A stretch of 64,000 nucleotides of DNA, taken from the NCBI RefSeq assembly GCF_002305875.1, contig NZ_CP022098.1, forward strand, positions 10,788,001 through 10,852,000, given 5' to 3'. Position numbers and translations under genes: made by a program. This document shows, piece by piece, positions 19,662 through 27,898 of the stretch. Each line of letters opens with the position of its first letter. The first letter of the stretch is position 1. The notes under the pieces are model-generated. The model worked only from the letters and a program-made list of their open reading frames with translations. It was not told where the DNA came from and did no database searches. Source of the DNA: Cystobacter fuscus. GTDB taxonomy: Bacteria > Myxococcota > Myxococcia > Myxococcales > Myxococcaceae.

Positions 19662-22112
19662 TCACCCGGCCTCGTCGCTCCGAAGTGGCTCGGTCCGGAG
19701 GTCGCGCAGCACGGTGAGGACAGGTCGCGATTGTGCCAGCGAAGGGGCAAAGAGGGAGGGCTGCCCGGGATCGGCGAACACCGTCGCGAAGTCCTCGGGG
19801 GTCAGCGCTCGCACGAGCCGCGCCGCGAACGTCTCGCGCAGCAGCCGGGCATAGAACTCGCCATCGTAATCCCGAGAGTCACTCACGGCACCGTCCTCGG
19901 ACCCGGGACTCCGGGCGCTGCCGTCATCATCCGTCTCCGGGTCGGGCAGCAGGCCCGCACGTCCTCCCACGGCGCGATAGATCCGGACCTGCTCACCGAC
20001 AATCCAGTGGCTTCTCCCGCTCGCGAGCATGGCCTCGTAGGGCAGCTCTCGCCGGCGCCCGCGCGTGGCCTGGTACTGCTCGGGCGTCTTCGTCAGCCGG
20101 ACCTGGGCCGACACCTCGAAGGTGCGGACCTCTCTCCGGCGCAGCGCCATCACCGTCGCGACGTAGGCCTCTCTCAGTCCCGGAATGTCACCCGACAGGA
20201 GACAGCCCAGGGCCCGGCGCAGAAAGCTCTCGCCGAAGGGCTCTGCCCGGCTGGAGCGAAACGCCACCCCGCGCAGGACGAGGGGCCCCGCATAGGGCTG
20301 GAGCACGTAGTTCTTCGGCTCGTGCGAGAGCATCGCGGCATAGCGTCCATCGAACTCGAGCTGCACCTTGGGCGGGAGCAGGGCCGCGACCTCGGACACC
20401 ACCCGGCGCTCGTCGGCCTCGCGCCAGTCCTCTGGCACGGCGAAGTACACCCCATCCGTGTCGGCCTCCAGCAGCATGACGCCGCGCCGTGCCAGCTCGT
20501 TGCACAGCAGCCCCAGCACCTCGCGCCCGCGCCGTGTCACCTCGTTGGCGGCGTGGACATCCGAGAAGCGGGTGAGGCTTCCCGCCCCCAGGTAGCCGTA
20601 GGCCGAGTTGACGACGATCTTCATGGCCGCGGAGATTGCTTCCTGACCGTGCCGCTCCGGTGAGCCGGACGCCGCGGCACGCGCCCGTGCCTTGGCCGCC
20701 AGCCGCTGCTCCACCAACCGGTCGACCAGCGCGAGCAGGACGCCGAGCCGATCACGCCGGGGGCCGATCCGGTACTCGCGCATCAGTGAGGGATACAGGC
20801 TGGCGACGTCCGCCTTCACGACGTGCCGTGCCACCCCCGTGGCGAACAGGTGGAGCCCCGCGCCGCTGTGGGGCGTACCGTCACCAGGCTCATGGGCGGG
20901 CAGCGCGGCCCCCGCTCGGAGGTAGGCGCGCACCAGCAGCGGATCGATCACCCCGGTGGCAGGACCCGCGTCCGCGAGGCGCTCGTAGCGGCGCGGTGCC
21001 ATACGGGCGAGCGCGAAGGCGGCCCCACCCAACATGCGCGCGACGCCCGCGGCCTCCGTCACGTCGTCGCGGGCGTACCGCCGCACGCGCTCGGGGGCAT
21101 GGCGGAAGAACTCGTGCACCCGGGCCCCCGGGATGTACTCCCGCTCCGGGCCCGCGAGTCCGAGGTGGCGCGCGACGGCCTTGAGCCCATGGCCCGGCAG
21201 ATCCCGCGCCGAGAAGTCGTGCCGCAGGACGGCATCCAGCGTGTCGATCAGTTCGCGCCCGGGCACCGTGTGCCGTACGCGACGCGCCGCCTCGCTGGAG
21301 CGCCCCGGAGTACCACGTCCGAAGGAAGCACCTCGTGCCGCGGGGCGCTGCCGAAGACCTGGAGCTCCAGCACGCCCGAGCGCCAGCGGTACGCCGAGCA
21401 CCCGCGCCCGGTGGGCGAGGAAGGGCAGGTCGAAGCCGTGCAGGTTGTGGTTCTCGATCACGTCGGGATCGCAGGCCTGGACCCGCTCGACCAGCCGGCG
21501 GAGGAGGTCTGCCTCGGCATCGTCACCCTCACCGTGGCTCTCGAGTACCTCTGTTCTGCCCTCGGGGTCTCGCAGGGCCACGAGGAAGATGTGATCACGA
21601 CTGGGATCGAGCCCGGTGGTCTCGAGATCGAACTGCAGACGGCGCAGATCGTCGAAGTCGAGCTCACGAAAGTACGTGCGCCCCGAGGCGATGAGGTACT
21701 GCTCCTCGGGAGGCAGCACGAGCGCCGTCTCCGTGCCCAGCTCTCGTAGGTGCCCGAGCGGACGGCCGAGACGCCGAGAAGCGCCATGGAGCACGGCTGA
21801 ATTCAGGGCTCGCCCATCGTCCGCACGGAGCAGGTAGCGCAGCGCGCCCGGTCCCTCGAGTTCCTGCCACGTCACCCGGTTGGGCGCGGGTCCCTCGCGT
21901 TCGGGACGAAGCCTCGCACCGAGGTGCACCACGTCATCCAGTGAGGAGAGGAGCAGCCAGGGGCGGAAGCGCAGGTCCTCCCGCACCAGCTCGCCACGCC
22001 TGGGGAGTCGGCGCCAGACGAACGCGCGGCCGTCAGGCTCCGCCCAGACCGAGACGATGCCTGGTGTCGGGTCCCAACCCCAGAGCCATTCATCCTCCCG
22101 TGAAGTGGTCAT
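19662..22112 (-). CDS. Family B DNA polymerase with 3'-5' exonuclease
   Basis: 816 residues from ATG 22112; the upstream extension to 22226 is unlike any polymerase. Exonuclease motifs: FDLETTGLDP (Exo I), ENHNLHGFDLPFL (Exo II), RYARDDVTEA (Exo III). Polymerase motifs: DVASLYPSLM (A), KIVVNSAYGYLG (B), EADTDGVYF (C; Asp551 and Asp553). Motif C usually reads DTDS; Gly554 replaces Ser here. Such enzymes in bacteria (Pol II-like) act in repair or damage bypass, not main replication. It is divergent from a MarR gene 126-144 bp away, so damage- or stress-linked control is possible. No ribosome site is obvious at 22112. Confidence 0.9.
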   Translation of the reverse strand: MTTSREDEWLWGWDPTPGIVSVWAEPDGRAFVWRRLPRRGELVREDLRFRPWLLLSSLDDVVHLGARLRPEREGPAPNRVTWQELEGPGALRYLLRADDGRALNSAVLHGASRRLGRPLGHLRELGTETALVLPPEEQYLIASGRTYFRELDFDDLRRLQFDLETTGLDPSRDHIFLVALRDPEGRTEVLESHGEGDDAEADLLRRLVERVQACDPDVIENHNLHGFDLPFLAHRARVLGVPLALGRAGAPGLRQRPAARGASFGRGTPGRSSEAARRVRHTVPGRELIDTLDAVLRHDFSARDLPGHGLKAVARHLGLAGPEREYIPGARVHEFFRHAPERVRRYARDDVTEAAGVARMLGGAAFALARMAPRRYERLADAGPATGVIDPLLVRAYLRAGAALPAHEPGDGTPHSGAGLHLFATGVARHVVKADVASLYPSLMREYRIGPRRDRLGVLLALVDRLVEQRLAAKARARAAASGSPERHGQEAISAAMKIVVNSAYGYLGAGSLTRFSDVHAANEVTRRGREVLGLLCNELARRGVMLLEADTDGVYFAVPEDWREADERRVVSEVAALLPPKVQLEFDGRYAAMLSHEPKNYVLQPYAGPLVLRGVAFRSSRAEPFGESFLRRALGCLLSGDIPGLREAYVATVMALRRREVRTFEVSAQVRLTKTPEQYQATRGRRRELPYEAMLASGRSHWIVGEQVRIYRAVGGRAGLLPDPETDDDGSARSPGSEDGAVSDSRDYDGEFYARLLRETFAARLVRALTPEDFATVFADPGQPSLFAPSLAQSRPVLTVLRDLRTEPLRSDEAG

Positions 22113-22219
22113 CGTGATGGCTTCAGTGGCGCGTGAAAGCAGGGCAGAGCGTGGAACGACGCTCCCACATCCCAGACGGCGAAGGAAGACTCCCGCGCCA
22201 GCTCGGGCTCCCCGCCACA

Positions 22220-22256
22220 TTGACAATCCCTTGTCATATGGACAATATCCTGTCCA
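22220..22256. promoter_or_regulatory. Tandem palindromes at the marR start, probable autoregulatory operator
   Basis: TGACAA-tccc-TTGTCA (22221-22236) and TGGACA-atatcc-TGTCCA (22239-22256) are two perfect inverted repeats with related half-sites (GACAAT and TGTC). They overlap a TTGACA -35-like hexamer at 22220-22225. MarR dimers bind such palindromes and typically repress their own gene. Confidence 0.6.
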
Positions 22257-22720
22257 TGGTGAAGCTGACCGAGGAGGGAGAGGCGTTCACGGAGCTGGTG
22301 CTCGAGGTCTTCCGACTCAATGGCCTCGCGCTCGCGGCGGGGGATCGCTTGACCGAGCCCATGGGACTCAGCAGCGCCCGGTGGCAGGTGCTGGGGGTGG
22401 TGGAGCACGCTCCGGCACCCGTCGCCAATGTCGCTCGAATCATGGGACTGAGCCGCCAGGGCGTGCAGCAGACCGCCGATGCCCTCGAGAGAGATGGCTT
22501 CATCGAATACCTCGAGAATCCCCACCACCGCCGCGCGAAGCTCATCTCGATGACGGCCAAGGGTCGTGAGGCACTGCGGCGCGTCGAGGGATTCCATGCG
22601 CTCTGGGCGAACCAGCTCGGCGCCGGAATGAACCCGCGGCAGCTCCGCGCTGTCGTGAACGGCTTGAAGCAAGCGCGGCAGCTCCTCGAGAAGGACGCAT
22701 CCGCCTCGGACGAGGCATGA
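22256..22720 (+). CDS. MarR family transcriptional regulator
   Basis: 154 residues from ATG 22256; ATG 22238 is in frame but lies inside the operator palindromes. Winged helix-turn-helix: SSARWQVLGVVEHAP, VANVARIMGLSRQGVQQTAD (recognition helix), LERDGFIEYLENPHHRRAKL (wing). Such dimers sense phenolics, antibiotics or oxidants. The stop overlaps the start of the VOC gene by four bases (ATGA), so the two form an operon and the VOC protein may handle the compound sensed. The family B polymerase gene is divergent. Confidence 0.88.
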   Translation: MVKLTEEGEAFTELVLEVFRLNGLALAAGDRLTEPMGLSSARWQVLGVVEHAPAPVANVARIMGLSRQGVQQTADALERDGFIEYLENPHHRRAKLISMTAKGREALRRVEGFHALWANQLGAGMNPRQLRAVVNGLKQARQLLEKDASASDEA

Positions 22721-23451
22721 GCTCACCCCAGGAGACACGCGTGACATCCACGATGACGATTCCGGTGCTTCCCTGTGCTTCTCTCGACGAGTCGCTGGAG
22801 TTCTACCGGCGCCTCGGGTTCCAGCAGACCTACCGGCAGACCACGCCGAACCCGTATGCAGTCGTCGAGCACGATGGGGCTCAACTTCACTTCGCTGGCG
22901 TGAAGGGGCTGAAGCCATCGGAGGCGTACACCACGTGCCTGGTGATCGTTCCGGAAGTCGAGCGACTGCATCAGGTCTTCGCCGAGGCGCTCCGCGCTGT
23001 CTTCGGCAAGCTGCCGGTCTCGGGGTTCCCGCGCATCTCGCGCATGAGGAAGGGACAGAGTCGTTTCACCGTGGTCGATCCCTCTGGCAACTCCGTCATC
23101 TTCATCCGGCGGAATGCGCCCGACGACTACGACGAGGGCCAGAAGCCACAATCCACATCGCGTCTCGGCAAGGCACTGCGCGCCGCGGCGCGGCTGCGAG
23201 ACTTCAAAGGAGACGATCTCGCCGCCGCGAAGGTCCTCGATGTGGCGCTCGCTCGAAAGGAGCCGGCTCTACCCATTGAACGCGCGCGGGCGCTCGCCGC
23301 CCGGGCCGAGTTGGCCATCGTGCTCGGGGACGAGGCGTGCGCCCGGACCGCGAGGGAGGAGCTTCAGCGGCTCCCGCTCTCCGATGAGGAGCGCGAGCAA
23401 TTCCGCGAGGAACTCGAAGCAGCAGACACCCTGGCGCGAACGCAGCGTTGA
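22717..23451 (+). CDS. VOC (glyoxalase/bleomycin-resistance) protein with C-terminal helical extension
   Basis: 244 residues, translationally coupled to marR. Residues 10-130 form a vicinal-oxygen-chelate fold: TIPVLPCASLDESLEFYRRL is the first repeat and RFTVVDPSGNSVIFIRR the last strand with a possible metal ligand. Proteins of this type sequester or modify drugs such as bleomycin, or act on small oxidised substrates. The remaining 100 residues (ALRAAARLRDFKGDDLAAAK and onward) are helical, TPR-like and unusual for a VOC protein. Function of the extension is unknown. Cytoplasmic. Confidence 0.82.
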   Translation: MSSPQETRVTSTMTIPVLPCASLDESLEFYRRLGFQQTYRQTTPNPYAVVEHDGAQLHFAGVKGLKPSEAYTTCLVIVPEVERLHQVFAEALRAVFGKLPVSGFPRISRMRKGQSRFTVVDPSGNSVIFIRRNAPDDYDEGQKPQSTSRLGKALRAAARLRDFKGDDLAAAKVLDVALARKEPALPIERARALAARAELAIVLGDEACARTAREELQRLPLSDEEREQFREELEAADTLARTQR

Positions 23452-23543
23452 CCATCCGCTCCACTGGGTGGACGGACGATTCCTGCAACCGGCGTGAGGA
23501 AGCGGAGCGAGCTGCCTGGCGCTACACGGCATGGCCACCCTTC

Positions 23544-23586
23544 TTGGGGAGGAAACATGCCCGGGATATGCTCCGGTGCACTTGCA
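23544..23586 (+). promoter_or_regulatory. Promoter retained in front of the kinase remnant
   Basis: TTGGGG (23544-23549), 17-bp spacer, TATGCT (23567-23572), then ATG 23586. It matches the intact kinase promoter at 15557-15598 in hexamers, spacing and the flanking CCGGGATATGCTCCG, so the duplication included the control region. Confidence 0.5.
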
Positions 23587-23956
23587 TGAAGGACGGCAAC
23601 AACTCGGAAAGCGGCAACACCCATCCCACTCAGGTCATGCCGGGGACGGCGCTTCTCCGAGGCAGCATCATCTGCGAGAGATTCACCATCGAGGAGCTTG
23701 TCGGCCGCGGCGGCATGGGCTTCGTCTACCGGGCCGTCGACACGCACACCGGCCAGAAGGTCGCCCTCAAGCAGGAGACGCTGGCCATGCTGCGTCGCAT
23801 CGCCGAAGCCCTCTCCACCGCGCATGGCAGGGCATCATCCACCGCGACCTCAAGCCCTCCAACACCGCGCGAGAGCGCTTCCTACATCAGGTGCCCGAGA
23901 ATGCCCGCCCCCTCGAACTGGCCCGCCAGTGTTGGGGGGGCTCCGAACCAGACTGA
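23586..23956 (+). pseudogene. Internally deleted, frameshifted remnant of a Ser/Thr kinase-ATPase-TPR gene
   Basis: Three separate parts of the 15598 gene are stitched together. From ATG 23586 it keeps the kinase N-lobe (GRGGMGFVYRAVDTHTGQK, through the VALK lysine). It then jumps about 65 codons to ETLAMLRRIAEALSTAH. A one-base deletion near 23825 shifts the frame, after which the catalytic loop IIHRDLKPSN is readable in the new frame. A second jump of about 1150 codons leads to the extreme C-terminus (ARERFLHQVPENARPLELAR) and a stop at 23956. DFG, APE, the ATPase and the TPRs are all gone. It cannot make an active kinase. Confidence 0.85.
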
Positions 23957-24085
23957 GTTCCACTCGGGCAGCTCCGCCGATCGGACATGGGAAGACGGTT
24001 GGCAGTCTCGGGGGTGCTCTCGAGACCTTTCTCTCCATCTCTGGAAAGCACCTTCTCTCTATTGAAAATAGTGGCTCACGAGGTC

Positions 24086-24102
24086 GCACCATACGTTGGT
24101 GC
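24086..24102. promoter_or_regulatory. Inverted repeat abutting the lysR start codon
   Basis: GCACCA-tacgt-TGGTGC is a perfect 6+5+6 palindrome that touches ATG 24103. It could be an autoregulatory LysR site or an RNA hairpin hiding the translation start. An AT-richer stretch (attgaaaatag) just upstream may hold the promoter. Confidence 0.45.
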
Positions 24103-25047
24103 ATGAAACAAAATCGCACGAAGGACATACGGAGTCTTCAGTGGGATGATCTCAAGATATTCCTCGCCATCTCGAGAGAGGGCTCCCTGATAGCAGCGGC
24201 GCGGGCCATGGGGCTGACGCAACCCACGATGGGCCGCCGGCTCCAGTCACTGGAGAAGCTCGTGGGCTGCAAGTTGTTGAGGCGGACCTCCAGCGGGTAC
24301 ATCCTGACGGAGGACGGCATGGCGGTCTTGTCCCATGCCGAGCGCATGGAAGAGGAGGCCCTGGCCTTCGAGCGTCAGCTCGCCGCGCATGATGGTGAAG
24401 TCAATGGGACGCTGCGCGTCTCCGCCTTGGATTGGCTCGCCAGCCATGTCCTGGCGCCCGTCATCGCCCGGCTCCAGCAGCAGCATTCACGCATGGTGGT
24501 GGAACTCAGTATGGATCCCCGTCTGTTGAGTCTCGACCGGCGGGAAACCGACCTTGTCTTCTGCTTCAACCGTTTCGAGGAAGCCTATGTGGTGCAGCGG
24601 CGGCTCACGCACGTTCACTACGGGGTCTATGCCTCGCGCGCCTACCTGGAGCAGCGAGGGAAGCCGCATCCGTCCACGGGTGGCGTGGGCCATGATTTGA
24701 TCACCATGGACTCGGCGCGCAGCCACCAGGCGGATGTCGTCTGGCTCACGGGGCGGCTGCCCAAAGCCCGTATCATCGGGCGCAGTAGCAGCCGCCACGT
24801 GCAGGCGCGGATGTGCGCCGAGGGAGGAGGACTCGCGGTGCTGCCCCTTCAGGTGGCGGAGTCCACTCCCGGCCTGGAGCAGGTGGATCTCGGCGAGCCA
24901 CCTCCCGACCAGGATGTCTGGCTGGGCTACCATCGGGACTTTCAACACCATCGCCGGCTACGGGTGCTGCTCGACGCCGTCGAGGCCGCCCTCATGCTCG
25001 AGCATCCCAAGGGCATGAAAAGGACTTTTCCACCCCGGGCGCCGTGA
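24103..25047 (+). CDS. LysR family transcriptional regulator
   Basis: 314 residues from ATG 24103. N-terminal winged helix-turn-helix (GSLIAAARAMGLTQPTMGRR, then LQSLEKLVGCKLLRRTSSGY), followed by a LysR substrate domain (about residues 100-300) that begins VNGTLRVSALDWLASHVLAP. The DNA-binding end variant LTQPTMGRRL is common in myxobacterial and pseudomonad LysRs of the LrhA/PecT-like group. It lies 114 bp upstream of an AhpD-like gene on the same strand and may control it. A perfect palindrome touches its start. Effector unknown. Confidence 0.87.
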   Translation: MKQNRTKDIRSLQWDDLKIFLAISREGSLIAAARAMGLTQPTMGRRLQSLEKLVGCKLLRRTSSGYILTEDGMAVLSHAERMEEEALAFERQLAAHDGEVNGTLRVSALDWLASHVLAPVIARLQQQHSRMVVELSMDPRLLSLDRRETDLVFCFNRFEEAYVVQRRLTHVHYGVYASRAYLEQRGKPHPSTGGVGHDLITMDSARSHQADVVWLTGRLPKARIIGRSSSRHVQARMCAEGGGLAVLPLQVAESTPGLEQVDLGEPPPDQDVWLGYHRDFQHHRRLRVLLDAVEAALMLEHPKGMKRTFPPRAP

Positions 25048-25161
25048 CCACCGGGGGAAAACCGCTCGCGGCTGTAATGCAGGCCGGGCTGGACACCTTT
25101 CTGGGTGTCGCGGCGAAACCCGGCCACTTCCGGCCGCTCCCACCGCACGCTGGAGAAGACC

Positions 25162-25710
25162 ATGTCCCGCCTGCCCATCCCCACTTCCGACTCCGCCCCC
25201 TCCGCCACCCAGCCCATCCTGCAGTCCCTGCAACGCAAGCTCGGCCGCGTGCCCAACCTCTACGCCACCATCGGCCACTCTCCTGGTGCGCTGCAGTCCA
25301 TGCTCACCTGGGAGGAGGCACTGTCGCAGAGCCGCACACTCTCCCGGCGCGAGCGGGAGCAACTCAACCTGCACGTCTCGGAACTCAATGGCTGCGGCTA
25401 CTGCATCTCCGCCCACTCGGCCATCGGCAAGTTGGCCGGACTGAGCGAGCAGGACATCGAGGCGGCGCGCGTGGGCGCCGGCGCCAACGCGCGCGAGAAT
25501 GCCCTCCTGGCCCTGGCGCGCCGCGTGGTGCGCACCGGCGGCCATGGCGCAGGAGGCGAGCTGGCCCGCGCGCGCGAGGCAGGCCTCACCGACGCCGAAG
25601 TGGTGGACGTCATCGCCGTCGTCGCCCTCAGGAGCTTCACCAACGCCGTGGCCGTCGTCGCGCAGACCGAGCTCGACTGGCCCAGGGCTCCCGCCCTTCC
25701 GGAGGCTTGA
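25162..25710 (+). CDS. Carboxymuconolactone decarboxylase / AhpD-like alkylhydroperoxidase
   Basis: 182 residues from ATG 25162, which has GGAGAAG upstream; the frame is open to 25105 without a ribosome site. The active-site motif is CGYCISAH (CxxCxxxH), as in AhpD and peroxidase-related CMD proteins. This redox-active pair reduces peroxides or acts in thiol exchange. Flanking helices (LNLHVSELNGCGYCISAHSA, ENALLALARRVVRTGGHG) are family typical. It follows a LysR gene, a pairing often seen in oxidative-stress loci. Cytoplasmic, probably oligomeric. A true decarboxylase role is unlikely because of the CxxC. Confidence 0.87.
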   Translation: MSRLPIPTSDSAPSATQPILQSLQRKLGRVPNLYATIGHSPGALQSMLTWEEALSQSRTLSRREREQLNLHVSELNGCGYCISAHSAIGKLAGLSEQDIEAARVGAGANARENALLALARRVVRTGGHGAGGELARAREAGLTDAEVVDVIAVVALRSFTNAVAVVAQTELDWPRAPALPEA

Positions 25711-25859
25711 GTCCCACGTCGCATGGGGTTCCTGGTTGCCTGGAGGCCTGCTGGCTCCGCTGACAAACACAGCACGTAACCAGGAACAGGCTCGAAATAG
25801 GATTTTCAGATATTCCAGTGTACTCCTGGTTTAGACTGCCCCACCAGGAGGGAAGTGGA

Positions 25860-27896
25860 ATGAGCGCTCGTCATAACGGAGTGCGCACCTGTGTCACTGG
25901 AATCCTGATGGTGCTCGGCGCGTGCACGCAGCCCCAGAAGGAGCCGGACGCCTCGGACGGCGGAGTGCCCTCCGCCGATGGTGGAAGCGTGGGCACCGAG
26001 CTCTCGCCGAACCTGATTCCGCAGGAGGAACTCTTCGACTGCCGCGGGGCCGACTCCGACGCTCCCACACGCATTCGCCGCGTCAACCGATGGCAGTGGA
26101 CCCGCAACGTTGGCGGCTCCGTGACACGTGGATGGACCGGCTTCAGCTTCTACGACAATCCGCTCGATCCGGATCCACGCTCTCCCTACGGCAGCTACGC
26201 CGCCGACGACACGGTGGATGAGTCCATGGTCGAGATCATCCTCCCCATCGTGGACGAATACGGCGCGACGTGGGCCGGCCCCTACACCGGCTCGAACAGA
26301 CTCGACCTGCTCCGCGAGGACAAGTCGTTGCGTTGCATGTGGGAGCAAACACAGCCAGGCACCGCGTGTATTCGCAACTACCTCGCCACGCTGCTCGAGC
26401 GGGGCGTGATGTACCGGCCGGCGCGCGCGGATGAGTTGGACCGGTTGGCGGCCTTCACCCAGTCGGTGCTCGCGCAGGAATCCTCCGATGGAGGCACGGG
26501 CGCACGTACCCACAGCCTCTCGCGTGTCGTCACCGCGGCGACCTTGATGAGCGGCGCGTTGTTCCGCGAGGAGCTGGGCACGCCGAGCGGCGACGGCCGG
26601 GTCGAGCTCGGTGAGTGGGAACTCGCGCAGCAGCTCGCCTATGCGCTGGGAGAGCGTGGCCCGGGCGCGGTTCCCACCTGGAGGTGGCCCTACACCTCCG
26701 CCTCCTCCAAGGGCCACTACGGAGACATCGCGGACGCGGCCCGGGATGGAGGGATTCGCTCACCGGAGGTCGTGGGCTCACTGATCGATCAGCACCTCGG
26801 CGGCGTGGATTCCACCCGCTTCGATCTGGTCCAGGACTTCGGCGAGCCGGAGCGTCCCCGCCGGGGCGAGTTCTGGCTCTCCGATGGCGTGGCGAACTTC
26901 TTCCGCCAATGGCTGGGCTACACGGAGGTGGAGGCGATCTTCAAGGAGCGACCGGAGGCGACCAGCGCCTTCGATGATGGAGAGCTGAGTGGCTACCGCG
27001 CGCAGGCCGCGGCCTGGGAGAATCTGCTCTCCGGCTACTACGGCGACGAGTCGACGCTGATCCAGCAGATGGACGACTTCGTCGCGCGCGCGGTGGTGAA
27101 TGACGTCGCGGTGCTCGAGACCCTGTTGACCTCCCGGCGGTTCTTCCTCGCCGCGACCCGGGACTCGGGCTTCGACGGCAACGCCACGCGCTACACGGGC
27201 CAGCCCTACGGCACCAACGCGGAGATCGCCGCGACCAACGACGCGCGCTGGCGGATGCTCCCGGAAGCGGAGCGCGCCGGAGTGCTCACCCACCCGGCGT
27301 GGTTGGCCTCGCATGGCGGAAACTTCGAGGACGATCCGTCCGCGGTCCACCGGGGCAAGTGGGTGCGGGAGAACCTGCTCTGCGGCTATGTGCCCCCTCT
27401 CAGCTCGGTGCGCGTGGTGGCGCAGGTGGGGCCGCACGCGCCGGACAAGAACGCACGTGCCCGGCTCGAGGACGCCACCGGCAAGAGCGAATGCCAGGGC
27501 TGTCACTCGCTGATGAACCCGCTCGGCCTCACGTTCGAGATCTACAACCATGCCGGCTACCTGCGGACGAGGGACCACGCGCCCGACGGTGGATGGATGG
27601 CTCCCACCGGGCAGGTGATGTTGAGCAATCTGCCGGACCCGGGCTTGAACGGACCCGTGCGGGACGCGGTGGAGCTCAGCGAGAAGCTCGCCGCCTCGGG
27701 CTACGTGAAGCGCTGCTTCGTCCGCCAGGCCTTCCGCTACTTCATGGGCCGCGACGAAAACCGGAGCGATGCCTGCACGCTGGCGCGGATGGAGCAGGCC
27801 TACGACGCACACCAGGGCTCGTTCAAGGCCCTGCTGAGAGCCCTGATGACCAGCGACACCTGGACGACGCGCCGCGAGCCGGCGCTGGGAGAGTGA
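25860..27896 (+). CDS. DUF1592/DUF1588-type secreted c-type-cytochrome-like lipoprotein
   Basis: 678 residues from ATG 25860 (GGAGGGAAG upstream). A short signal ends in the lipobox-like LGAC. The protein resembles the multi-domain DUF1592-DUF1588-DUF1585 proteins found in Planctomycetes and Myxococcota. Segments RPARADELDRLAAFTQSVLA, FFRQWLGYTEVEAIFKERPE, GVLTHPAWLASHG and GKWVRENLLCGYVPP are characteristic. SECQGCHSLMNPLG holds a CxxCH heme-like motif, and CFVRQAFRYFMGRDE is the C-terminal domain. Biochemical function is unknown; an exported redox role is inferred. It lies two bases before the start of the DUF1552 gene, its usual partner. Confidence 0.85.
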   Translation: MSARHNGVRTCVTGILMVLGACTQPQKEPDASDGGVPSADGGSVGTELSPNLIPQEELFDCRGADSDAPTRIRRVNRWQWTRNVGGSVTRGWTGFSFYDNPLDPDPRSPYGSYAADDTVDESMVEIILPIVDEYGATWAGPYTGSNRLDLLREDKSLRCMWEQTQPGTACIRNYLATLLERGVMYRPARADELDRLAAFTQSVLAQESSDGGTGARTHSLSRVVTAATLMSGALFREELGTPSGDGRVELGEWELAQQLAYALGERGPGAVPTWRWPYTSASSKGHYGDIADAARDGGIRSPEVVGSLIDQHLGGVDSTRFDLVQDFGEPERPRRGEFWLSDGVANFFRQWLGYTEVEAIFKERPEATSAFDDGELSGYRAQAAAWENLLSGYYGDESTLIQQMDDFVARAVVNDVAVLETLLTSRRFFLAATRDSGFDGNATRYTGQPYGTNAEIAATNDARWRMLPEAERAGVLTHPAWLASHGGNFEDDPSAVHRGKWVRENLLCGYVPPLSSVRVVAQVGPHAPDKNARARLEDATGKSECQGCHSLMNPLGLTFEIYNHAGYLRTRDHAPDGGWMAPTGQVMLSNLPDPGLNGPVRDAVELSEKLAASGYVKRCFVRQAFRYFMGRDENRSDACTLARMEQAYDAHQGSFKALLRALMTSDTWTTRREPALGE

Positions 27897-27898
27897 CC

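Noticed and set aside
23586-24065. Remnant read as a functional small kinase
   Set aside because: DFG, APE, most of the N-lobe after the VALK lysine and the C-lobe are missing and a frameshift follows the N-lobe, so only a nonfunctional piece can be made.
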